DNA from: Porpolomopsis calyptriformis
Lineage: Eukaryota > Basidiomycota > Agaricomycetes > Agaricales > Hygrophoraceae
Direction: 5' to 3'
DNA length: 64,000 bases
NCBI GenBank assembly: GCA_951640195.1
Contig: OX621165.1
Coordinates: 1,488,001-1,552,000 of the forward strand
Shown: piece by piece, positions 24,867-34,843 of the stretch
Layout of the letters: every line of letters starts with the position of its first letter
Position numbering within the stretch: the first letter of the stretch is position 1
The notes under the pieces: generated by a model
The model's input: only the letters and a program-made list of their open reading frames with translations
What the model was told of the DNA's origin: nothing
Databases searched by the model: none
Made by a program: the position numbers and the translations under genes

Positions 24867-27635
24867 TTAGACCTGAGCAACCGGTTCGTACCCACCCCGA
24901 CTACTCCTTCCGAGTCCAAGCCCCATAAACAATGTCTTCCGGATCCCCTTCCGACCATTGCTTACCCCATGGTCATCATCCTCATCCATCTCTCTCCTCC
25001 TCTTTGCCTCTTCAAACCCTTCCAACGGCACATCGTACAATCTTTCATACTCCACCCCCAACTCCCGCCCAGCCGTCCAGAAGTCCTTACAATTCCTCAC
25101 AACCCCCAAATCAAACGGATTGCTAGCTTTACCAGCCCGCGCCAACCCATCCACCGCTTTCCCCTTGGTGAACCGATCTAGCCCAAGCAAGTTCATCAAG
25201 AATCCGCTTCCACACCCAGCACAGACTCCACCGTGCTTATGATTGAGGGGTGTCGCGTCTCCAAGTACGGTATCTTCTGAATCTCCGTTGGGGAGCGCGA
25301 GGCGGTGCTGCTGTTGATGGCGATGACCCATTTGGCCATTGAGACTTGCTCCACCACGTCCACCCATAAACCCGTACCGCCCGAGGTTGGAAACCTCGAG
25401 GGTGGTCATTTGACGAGCGATCTGCCAATACTGAGTGGCAAGGAGAACGATGGTCCAGGACAACTGGAGGGATGCCCATGCCGCGACGGAGACCAAAAAT
25501 GGGTCGTACGCGGTAGCAGAGCAGAGTCGGTTGGGTAGTGGGCACGATGGCGAAAGGTCGACTAAGTTTGTTGGCAATGGAACAGTCGAAAAGTCTGTCA
25601 TTCCGTTAATGTTGGGTAAATAGCAGAGAATAGACAGGAACGGACAAGTATATGTGAGATAATCGAATGCCGCTATCCCAATAACAAGGGTTGTGACGAA
25701 GAGGACAAATTGTCGGTGATTGTTTGACCCAACTAAGACAGGAAATAAATGTCTGTCATTAAGTCAAGCGTGATGGTCATACCGCAATTCCAAACCCATG
25801 GACAATGACTGTTAGTTGAGATGATGAACAAATTGCGAGAGAAGGTAGAAGACTATTGCTCACTGGTCACTGCGAGCAATGCATCGATCACAAATGCGAC
25901 AATGTTTCGAGCGGAGAGGCTTCCGTGCCTATGAGAATCCAAGTGATATGTTCATTAGCTTGTAGACACGACTGAAATTAGCGTACCATGCATTGTATGC
26001 AAAACGTTTGCCCGTTCAGGCGGCCCTCCGAGGCCAAGTCCTCGATGATCTGTTCCACCGAGCGTAAATATGATTAACATGGGCCAGAAATACTGACATC
26101 GATACGCACCGTCTTTAGCTCGCCATCGTTGCTGGGTCTTGGACATGTCCCGGGATCCAAAGTAATGGCGCGGAAAAAGTTGTACGCACAAAGGCCGACT
26201 ACTAGGGCAAACATAAGGTGCATGAAGGCGTATGACTGGGTGTCTATGGATTCTATTATCAGAGAACCACACCATCCAACAAGCACACCACTGGACGTAC
26301 GGGGAACTAGTCGCGTGACCCAGCAGAACAAGACCCAAACTATGGACCCCATGATGATTCCAGCAAAATAAGGACTCTGGGCGACGCTGTCGGTGTATGT
26401 GGATTTATTAAGCAAGACGCGGGTTACAATCTAGATTTCGTGCGAATGGATCAACATCACTGAATGGCCAGACAAATGGACGTACATGATGCATTCCGAA
26501 GAACTCCGCCATGGCAAGGATGATACCTGTATACCACGGGAGAATGCTAAGAGTCGTGAACATCAGGTAGAAAAACAGCGTGGGTAGAATGAAGATTGCT
26601 ATTTTGGTATTACGCTGCGATGATTGTGATTAGATGTTGGCCAAACACATTCATAGCAAGGGGAAAGAAGAAGAAAAAGATAAGACGTACATCACTAAAG
26701 GGTTTCGTCTTTTTTACACCTTCCTCAGTCATACCACCTTCTTCTAATGCTCGTTTCCAAGCACCCAAGCTCTTGAGTTCGACGGCCATATCTCTCGGTG
26801 TCCTTCCCTCCGCATCTTTCGCTCCCACATCTGCACCCTTCTCCACCAATCTACGTATGCACGTCCTATTCCCACGTACCACCGCCCAATGCAGCGGCGT
26901 CAGCCCAGCGTCGTCCTTGGCGTTGGGGTTAGCTCCATGCTTCAAAAGCAACTCCACAGAAAGCGCATCCCGCTGGTACGCAGCCCACATGAGCGACGTG
27001 TGCCCTTGCGAGTCTCTGCAGTCGACATTGATAGGTTGATGGAGAAGGTAGAGGAGGGGCATGATGGAGGACGAATGTGTGACGAGGTGAAGCGTGTTGT
27101 ATCCCTGGGAGTCGCAAATCGTCGGGTCCGCGTTGTGTGCGATCAGCAGCTGGATCACGTAGAGATATCCATTGCGTGCTGCCCACTGCATAGGCGTGGC
27201 AACCAAATCACCACCTAGGGCATCGACCTCTGCGCCTTGCTCCAAAAGATATCGACACGCAGCCACTTGGGCATTGATAGCAGCCCAGTGTAAGGCTGTG
27301 ATGTTCTTGAATGGTATTAACTCAGCTGACAAAAGTGTAAAGGCAGAAATGGCGTACTTGGTCATCACGATCAAGAGCCGTGGCCTTTCCCGATTCTATA
27401 AGTTGACGAATAAGAGAGACATCTCCTCGTTGTGCAGCGACAAATATGTTGACCTGGAGGATGTAGATATTAGTCTGCTCGATTTTGAAATATTATGACC
27501 ATCTACCTCTGATTCATTGGGGGTTTCTTGTAATGCCTGTGCAAAGGTCAGATTTGTAGCGTTTGCTGATTCGGGCGACACCGAAATTGCTGAAGGTTGG
27601 GATTTTGCATTGATGAGTGTCATTTGGTCGTCCAT
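24867..27635 (-). CDS. AKR1: Ankyrin-repeat DHHC palmitoyltransferase (AKR1-like)
   Basis: Membrane palmitoyltransferase with an N-terminal ankyrin domain; the yeast homologue palmitoylates casein kinases and acts in endocytosis and pheromone signalling. Start at 27635 ([15 protein letters not shown]). Then [19 protein letters not shown] opens the ankyrin array, which continues as [52 protein letters not shown] and [13 protein letters not shown]. Four or more membrane segments follow. The catalytic region reads [19 protein letters not shown], then [17 protein letters not shown]. The DHHC histidines are recovered across an intron ending near 25812. The tail has [18 protein letters not shown], the AKR1-type TTxE region, and ends with GGYEPVAQV and a stop at 24867. 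All key residues appear intact. Confidence 0.94.
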
Positions 27636-27775
27636 GGTGAGGAGCGAGTCGCAACCAGTTGAAGGCTGTGGAATCCTCTGCTTATATAATCAAGATCTTG
27701 GAATAAATAAATAAAACTGTGCCGGCCAGTTACATACAGTACAAACGTTAAGTATGAGATTGATAGGGAGACATA

Positions 27776-29200
27776 TTATTGCATAGCATGAGGGAAGGAT
27801 GATGAGTTCCGGTCATCACCAATGGGAGTTGGTAGAGATGTGCCGAAAGCGACCTGTAGCACTCCAAGCGCATCCAACTCCGAAAATGAAGCCTCTATAA
27901 ACCTCCGGGCTGCATCGCAGTCCAGTTCTGTGTTGACCTTGGGGATGTTGAATAGGACCTTACGCACATTTGTGAATCGTGCGCTCGAAATTATACTTGC
28001 TGTTCCATCCCAATCGAAACAATCCAGGTCTGTATTGTGACAAACCAAGAGCGTGAATATAACCTCCTCCACACAACTGGAAGATATCTGAGAGAGAAGG
28101 ACTACCATCCAATGGGTGGTTCGGGTGGTCATGAGAAATCCAGGCCATAAAATGATATTGTGAAAGTGGAGTATTTTGAGATTCGGGCACCAGCCCAAGT
28201 CCACATAATTATGAAGATGATCTATATACAGTTAAACATCAGTGAGGAAACGGCTGTCGGTTCAACAATAATACTTGCCTCGAATTTCATTTACGAATGT
28301 CAAGTCAAACATCAAATTTGTGATGGAATGTCCAGCAGCCCTGATGAGTTGACGGACGGCATGATTAGATGTGTATCTGTGAGTAGCGAAGTGGAGGATA
28401 TTGATGGTGGGGACTGGGCTCTGCTTGAGAAACCAGTTTACGAAGTCTGCAGCATTTCCATCCTCCAGTTCTAAAAAAGAAAATCGAAGTGGCGAAGGCC
28501 AATAGATGTGGCTTGAAAGATGATGTCGGCGAAGAGACCACTTCACTTCGCTGAAAGACAGCTTCGACAAGGAGCGAAAGGACGTCACAAAAGTGACGAA
28601 GTCGGAGAAGCTGTGGAACTGCAAGCGTCGGAGATCTAGGTCGGTGACATTATGGCAAGCAGCAAGAAGATGGCATGGGAGATGGTTGAAATGAAGATCG
28701 ATTACTGTGATCGACGTTACGGCTTGAAGAGTTGATAGAAGTTTATGAATATGTTCGAACGTAGATGGGTCATACGAATTTTGACACCGGAAGTTGCAGA
28801 ATGTGATATGTTTGATAGATTTGGCAAAGTCGACCAAGGAAGACTCGAAAATGTGGTGGAAAGATTGAAGTTTGTCGGGAGTGAGTATCACGCGCCGGAA
28901 AAGCTGGTCGCGAGTGAGTCGAACCCAATCCCTGCATGTTAAACTACAAGCATGCAAGGCGTCTCTGTCATCGGACAGATAGCGAATTATCTCTGCGTGG
29001 ATCTCGAGAGGCAACTTGACTGTGAACGGTGAAATTTCAATATGCCGCGGCTCAGAAGGGAAGGTAGAGATGACGAAATGGATAAAGAATGTGATGATGA
29101 GTAGGAGAGGAAGAAAAAAACAGTGAAACTGGAACATTGGCGGGCAGTCGATAGACTCTCCCACCTCCTGATGTATACCTGATAGCGGGTCAGGTAACAA
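27776..29200 (-). CDS. F-box protein, copy 1
   Basis: Probable substrate receptor of an SCF ubiquitin ligase. Two exons, 29200–28279 and 28221–27776, stay in frame only if the intron uses a GC donor (GCAAGT) in place of GT. The F-box-like motif VKLPLEIHAEIIRYL continues as DALHACSLTCRDWVRLTRDQ, followed by a leucine-rich, LRR-like C-terminal part (VTDLDLRRLQFHSFSDFV, CPNLKILHFHNIILW). From the ATG at 29137 the protein is 434 residues. Its first 30 residues (MFQFHCFFLPLLLIITFF…) are strongly hydrophobic, which is unusual for an F-box protein. A paralogue lies at 44144–45428 with the intron at the identical position. It lies immediately 3' of the NB-ARC–TPR pseudogene on the same strand. Confidence 0.78.
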
Positions 29201-29287
29201 TGGTGTAGAGAAAGTGAGTCAGATGGACCAAATGGGACAAATGCCATGGAGACAAACCTTGTGGAGCAAGGCTCTATCAACCGCCAC

Positions 29288-32021
29288 TCATTCTACGTCT
29301 TGCTCACTTGTCTGAATACGTTTCTGAGCAATGGATTCAGCTTCACCAAATCGTCCTTGTAACTTATAAAGAACAGCAAGATTCTCGTCAGCCCTTCGCG
29401 TGGCTGGATGGCCGGCACCTAGGGACTTCTCAAGACCCTCTCTGGTGTGATTGTATAGAGCTTCTGCTTCGCTATATCGGCCTTGTGAGTGGTGAATGGC
29501 TGCGAGATTGTTTACAAACACGAGCGTGTCCGGATGGTTGGTACCCAGATGTTTTTCTGTGCCAGCTAGGGCCCGCTGGGACAATACCTCGGCCTCATGG
29601 TAACATCCTCGTAACTGGCAAACAAGAGCAAGACTGTTCACTATCGTCGGCGTGCTTGGGTGATCGGTACCCAGGAGTTTCTTGAACCCTGCTAAAGTCT
29701 GCTCGAACAGAGCCTCAGCCTTGTCGCATCGCTCTTGTAACTTGTAAAGACTCGCGAGGTTGTTCATTGAGGTGAGAGTGTCTGGATGGTCAACACTCAA
29801 GTGCCTCTCTCTGCCAGCTAGTGCGCGGTTGTGTAGGGCCTCAACCTTGTCGTATAGTCCTCGTGACTGATAAATGAATGCAAGGTTGTTCACCACTTTA
29901 AGAGTTTGGGGGTGATCGGAACCGAGGTGCTTCTCTCCGCCGGCCAGGGTACGGTTGTACGGAGCCTCCGCTTCATCGTGTCGGCCTTTAGAGTCGTAAA
30001 CTAATGCGAAGTTGTTAGCCGACGTGAGCATGCAAGGGTGATCAGCACCCAGGAACTTCTCCAAGTTGCCCAATGCAAGCTTGTGGAGCGCCTCAGCTTC
30101 GTCGTACCATCCTTGTGACCGGTAAAGATTCGCAAGGTTGTTCATCGATACAGAGGTTGCAGTGTGATCAACACCTAGGCACTTCTCTCTGCCAGCTAAG
30201 GCTCGTTTGTATAGAGCTTCAGCCTCGTCATATCGTCCCTGCGACCTATAAACATCCGCTAGATTGCTCATCGGTGTGAGTGTGAATGAGTTTTCACAAC
30301 TCAACTCCATTTCGTAAACCTCAAACACTTGCCGGTGCAGCACCTCGGCTTCACCGTACTTCTCCGACTCCACAGATAGCTCGCGACCACTGCATTCGCT
30401 GCCATCAGCTCGAGGTTCGGACAACCTAAACGATTCCATTGTTCGTTCAGAGATCGTAAATGTGGAATAAGTTCGTCGCATTCAGCCCACGACTGTGGTA
30501 ATCCTGGATCTTTGATCTGTCGGAACGCAGCACAGATGAGCGACACTGATGATCGGAGCCACTCTCGGTAGGTTTCCTCCGTCTTCGTCCTCCTGAATTA
30601 TGAATTGAACTAAATCATGCATCCATAACGAGGCGTTCCCAGAGTTATATCGATGTTCGATGAGAGACAGGGACTGTAGTTTCCGGATAGCCGTCCGGAA
30701 CTTGACCGGCGAGATAATCAGGGTGATCAACGAATGGAACTCGGGTAATTATTGGGGATCGTTTGGGGTGTGATAGGGTATATTGTAGTGGATATTGTGG
30801 GTGTAACAACTCATGGGCACCGTTAGCGATCATCTTGAGTGGTATTTTTCCTGAATCGAGAAATGAAAGAAACTTGAAGAGATTGCTGGAACTGAGGGAC
30901 TCCTCCTTCAATCGGTTGAACTGTTTTGTGAACGTAGTTGCTACGGGTCACTCCTCGTGAGAACTCAGGTCGTTCTCCCATTGAATAACCTGTCAGTATG
31001 AGTGAATAACCGGATACCACATGAGAATTGTATATGAACCCACTTCTATTTTTTGCTCGCTGCGATAGAGTTCGAGCATTTCGTCGACAGTTGTGTGAGT
31101 CAGTTTCATAAACGAGGCCGCTTGAATGATGGCAAGAGGAAGGTTCCCTACACACGCGACCAATTCTTTCGCCTGACTTAACAGAGATGGTTTTACAGTC
31201 TGCATATTCATGCCAGCATCTTGTAAAAGGAGCTTTGCGGAGTCGCATAGTTCAAGTGGGTGAAGTTGAAGTGTGGAGTGCTGATATCCTGACATGGTCA
31301 CCAGAGCCTCAGCTACGTCAGCCGTCCGTGAAGTAAAAAGGATTTCCCCGCGCAAATTTCTGCGAGGAAGGTGCGACTGAAGGAAGTTGAATCAACATTA
31401 TCAAGGACGAAAAGCCAATCGCCATGAGGTTCTTCTAGCCAACGTCGCGCCGCTGTTAGTTTTGCACTTTGCTCCTGGAGGCGGCGATCAGGATGAGCAA
31501 TGAGATCGAGAACATTGGTGAGCCCACTGGTAGCCGATATCCAAAATATGTAGGAGTATTTGCCACCATCGAATGATACTTTAGCGTAGTGCAACACCAG
31601 CTGGGACTTGCCTACACCGGGCATCCCATAAACGGCATAGCAGCTTGGTATTCGATTCTGCACCTTGCTCAAAGCATTCCGTAAGAATTCCACTTCTTTG
31701 TCTCTTCCCATGAAGTGGATAGAGAAGTGACCAACGGGGATATCATTGACGGGTAGTGGCACACGTTCATGATCTAGTGGATAACGGAAGTCAGCAACGG
31801 AAGATTAGAAATCACAAAGGCAAAGCATTTGAAATCGCTTTTGTGAACTTGATGGCCGGCAGACAACCTGAACTGTTCACTGCTGGGATGTATCGTTACG
31901 GCGCCAACTCACCTGGTGGAGGGACCTGACAATAAATATTGGCAATATTGAATTGATCATGTCCAACGAGGTTGATCATACTGTTGTTGATCTGAGTCGT
32001 AGGTGGAGGATGGCTTGTCAT
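29288..32021 (-). pseudogene. NB-ARC–TPR (NLR-like) gene, copy 1, decayed
   Basis: STAND-class NTPase related to fungal NLR receptors. Exon 1 (from ATG at 32021) encodes MTSHPPPTTQINNSMINLVG and ends in VPPPG. After an intron the NB-ARC begins: VGHFSIHFMGRDKEVEFL, the P-loop GMPGVGKSQLVLHYA, LFVLDNVD (Walker B) and GNLPLAIIQAASFM. Then comes a winged-helix-like part with SLWMHDLVQFI. About eight 42-residue tetratricopeptide repeats of kinesin-light-chain type follow (NNLANLYRSQGWYDEAEAL style, 126-bp DNA period, to 29288). Comparison with copy 2 shows lesions: a frame jump near 31370, an in-frame TGA at about 30948, a 2-bp deletion near 30575 and another frame jump near 30385. The TPR block is still fully open. 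Possibly recently inactivated. Confidence 0.82.
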
Positions 32022-32151
32022 GGTGGTGGGAAGATGGACGCCAGTGCCCTAAATGGCCATGAGCTCGTCTGATGCGTTAAATCCATCAGCAAAAAGTCCT
32101 GGAGATGGTATAGCTATGTATGGCATTACCAATCGTCAAATGTCCCATCAG

Positions 32152-32265
32152 TAAGGGCCTGGACAGCAGCTTAGCAATGCCAGCTTTTTGGCGCTAAACT
32201 GGCGGAGTTTGCTACACTTTTAGGCTGGCAAAGTTAGCCACGCTACGTTACTGTCCAGGCCCTAA
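32152..32265. mobile_element. 108-bp Harbinger-like MITE with TAA target duplication
   Basis: Perfect 12-bp terminal inverted repeats GGGCCTGGACAG (32155–32166) and CTGTCCAGGCCC (32251–32262) are flanked by TAA on both sides (32152–32154 and 32263–32265). Weaker inverted similarity extends a further eight or so bases inward. The 3-bp TWA target-site duplication and GG-starting termini are characteristic of PIF/Harbinger elements. The element has no coding capacity. Confidence 0.75.
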
Positions 32266-32281
32266 TATTAACCTGGTAGTC

Positions 32282-32343
32282 GCCTTGTATTACTTTATCA
32301 TGGTCCTATGAGATACACCAGCTTGGTGTCAGCAATACAAGGC
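32282..32343. repeat. Nested inverted repeat (hairpin-forming)
   Basis: GCCTTGTATT (32282–32291) pairs perfectly with AATACAAGGC (32334–32343). Inside it ACACCA (32315–32320) pairs with TGGTGT (32324–32329) around a GCT loop. It sits just right of the MITE. It may be the remnant of another foldback element. Confidence 0.6.
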
Positions 32344-32391
32344 TGACAATGTTTGTTTGCCTGATGCCTGTTCATCATACCAGCCAATTCT

Positions 32392-32540
32392 GTCATCAAT
32401 ACCTGGACTTATAAGAAATGTCAACCTAGCCAGTATCACCACCTTGGCGAGTGTCACCATCCATACCCACACTTATAAGAGGCATCAGGCTGCCCAATAT
32501 CACTACTCAGGTGAGTTTCGTCATCAATACATGGAAGGAT
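32392..32540. repeat. Imperfect direct repeat, about 64-bp spacing
   Basis: Two and a half diverged copies share ACTTATAAGA (32407–32416 and 32471–32480), a TATCAC core and TCATCAATAC-like starts. They lie left of the DUF6698/Plavaka pair, where subterminal repeats of a CACTA-like element would be expected. Confidence 0.5.
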
Positions 32541-32744
32541 AAGGCCTTACCTGCAATGTATGGTAACACCAGTCTTGCGGCAGTCATAATGATTGTTGTG
32601 GTAGATCATCCATTACTAGGACATACTATCACAAATGGATCCCACCATGTCACGCAAAGTAGTAAAATATCAATGCATTTCATGATACATGACAGAGCTA
32701 TGTAGCAGAGCGAACAACGCAATGGCCGGGTAGTATACGATAGC

Positions 32745-32896
32745 GGAGCAAGACCAAAACTGAAGCGGAGTGAGACCCAAACTGAGGGGGCAAGACAGAA
32801 AGCATGGTGGAACGAGACAGAAAGTGTGGCGGAACGAGACAGAAAGCGTAGCAGAACGAGACAGAAAGCGTGGCAGCGAGATAAAAATATTGAGCA
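32745..32896. repeat. 22-bp minisatellite, about seven units
   Basis: Tandem units of the form GGAACGAGACAGAAAGCGTA plus two bases repeat about seven times, with the central units nearly identical and the outer ones diverged. The array ends 129 bp beyond the stop of the DUF6698-like gene. It may be the subterminal repeat block of the transposon. Confidence 0.75.
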
Positions 32897-33025
32897 AAAC
32901 AGCGAGACGTCCATGTGCCGTGAGTGCATTGTGTCTAGAACCAGTAACGAGAAACAGCGAGGGAACAACACAGGTTTATTGTCTAGTGGGTAGTTAGTGA
33001 TCACTCATACAAAGATCAGAAAGAA

Positions 33026-34686
33026 TCAAGCTTGATGAACACACCGAGCGCCATTGCAGCGGGATCGTCGGCTGCTGTTGCGGCTAGGATTTGAGGTGTT
33101 TGCGTCAGGTTCTTGGGAGGGAGGCTCTCTATTGTTGAGGCTGTTTGCCGGATCGCGAGGCAGCTCTCTATTGTTGGCGGCATTGCGAGGCGGCTCACGA
33201 TTGTTGAGACCGTTTGCGGCATTGAGGTACCTTGTTTGCCGTTGCTGGAGTAGACGTGCCTGTGCAGGTACTTTCACTGGCTGAATACCTCTTGCCAGTG
33301 TTTGGTGATCCGCAGCTCCAAAAACATGTCTAGAAAGAAAGCAAAAGATGTCGTCTCAATAAGCAAGAACAATGTACATACTTGTTCCACCATTGTAGCA
33401 TCTGGATGGCCCACTCGTCTTCTGGATTGATCTCAAAAAGGTCCACAATGCCGTTGTAGAATTTTTTGAGGTTGAATTGGCCTTGTTGGTGGGTCCACGT
33501 CTGGAAATTGCTAAGCGTGAAGTAGGCCTTCCAAAATATGAAGTCAGTCCCTAATCGACAATAAGATTGTCACTCACCTGGACTGCCGCATACGCAATCG
33601 TCCATCCTGTGACTCGCGTCAATCCATGGATCTTGGTATTGCTTCGTTTAGTAGCCTTCCCACCGGGTGTGGATTTGAGAGCTGATGAGGGTGAAGTGAA
33701 AATATGACGGAAGACCTCCAAGATGGTTCAATAGGAGAGTGAGAAGAAGAAAAGAACACTCACGCGTAGCAAGAAAGCACCACAAAGGAGACCAACGTCA
33801 CAGTGGTCAGGGTCATATTGTATGTCGGTGCTGTATAAAAATGAAGGCCAATCCCCCTCACACAAATCGATTGTGCCATTGCATAATTGTTGTCGAAATC
33901 TGTGAATATATCAGTGAGGAGAAGGTTAAAAACGACTACTTACTCTCCAGGGTTTGCGTCGAAAAGTTGCAGGTAGTCTTGAGGACAAAGAAGTCGTGCA
34001 ATCATTGGGTGATTGAATCTGCGATCAGATTTTGACTCAGACTTGGGGATGGGTGGGTCGACGATATCTGTAGCTGGGTTAGCTACCATGTATGCAAGTG
34101 CTGCATGCTTGAGGCTACTGGTGTCATTTGCTTGCGCCTCACTGGATGCGTCATTTATCTATGTGCAATACAATAGTTAGTGATACTGATAAACATATGG
34201 AAACTTACATATGCAATAATAACATCAAAATCGCTCGGATCTCCAGACTCCATGATGGTGGCTCGGAAGCCTGGGACAAGCGCGGTGATACGGTCAAATG
34301 CCTGTAAAAGGGGAATGATGTTTTCCTCATCCCTAGGATATGATGTCAGATAGTCAAGATAAAAAAAATCAACGTGTTTTACTCGTGTTCTTCATCCAAC
34401 ATCCTATTGTCTTCAAACTGGTATCTGAGTCCCCAATAAAATGCCATGTCGACGTTTAGAAAAGGGTCAATGCCTCATGGAATCCAGTGTCCAGCATTGA
34501 TAAATTTATTAAAGGCACTGCTAATTCGAGAGTGATTGAGAATCCCAATAGAGATGCAAAGGTAACTCACCTCTTTTTTGCTTTCTTACGTGGCTCCCTT
34601 TGTAGGTTTTCAAGTAGGGCCGTAAATCCTCGTTTGACGATAGGATTTTCATCCTGAGAGGTGTCGGGGGTAGATTGTCTAGACAT
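33026..34686 (-). pseudogene. DUF6698-like gene with one in-frame stop
   Basis: Exons read from ATG 34686 (MSRQSTPDTSQDENPIVKRG) across short introns. They give FNKFINAGHWIP, an in-frame TGA (34475–34477), then GIDPFLNVDMAFYWGLRYQ. Later exons have AFDRITALVPGFRATIMES, DRRFNHPMIARLLCPQDYL, GDWPSFLYSTDIQYDPDHCD, HIFTSPSSAL, KIHGLTRVTGWTIAYAAVQA and KKFYNGIVDLFE. The order NHP-type 'FNH…RLLCP', 'WPSFLY', 'FTSPSS', 'IHGLTRVT…IAY' and 'FY…IVDLF' matches my memory of the basidiomycete DUF6698 domain, whose function is unknown. The C-terminus has three copies of an NNREPPR-like repeat. Its start is 157 bp from the divergent Plavaka transposase start. The TGA makes a full-length product unlikely unless splicing avoids it. 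Confidence 0.65.
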
Positions 34687-34843
34687 GGAGGGAGGGGGAG
34701 ATGGGGGTAGTGGAAAGAAGTAGGGCTAAGGGTAAACGGTAGAGCGTTCAACATGATATCATTGATAGTCACTTACTATTTTTGGATGTAAGCCTTTTCC
34801 CGCCTCACGCTCAACCTTCAAGACTTCAAGACTCTTTCTCATT
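34687..34843. promoter_or_regulatory. Divergent promoter of the DUF6698/Plavaka pair
   Basis: Only 157 bp separate the two start codons, so both genes must be driven from this segment. This is the arrangement expected if they belong to one element. Confidence 0.45.

Noticed and set aside
29288..30480. 126-bp periodic repeat as a satellite array
   Set aside because: The period is the 42-residue TPR of a coding sequence and diverges between units as protein repeats do.
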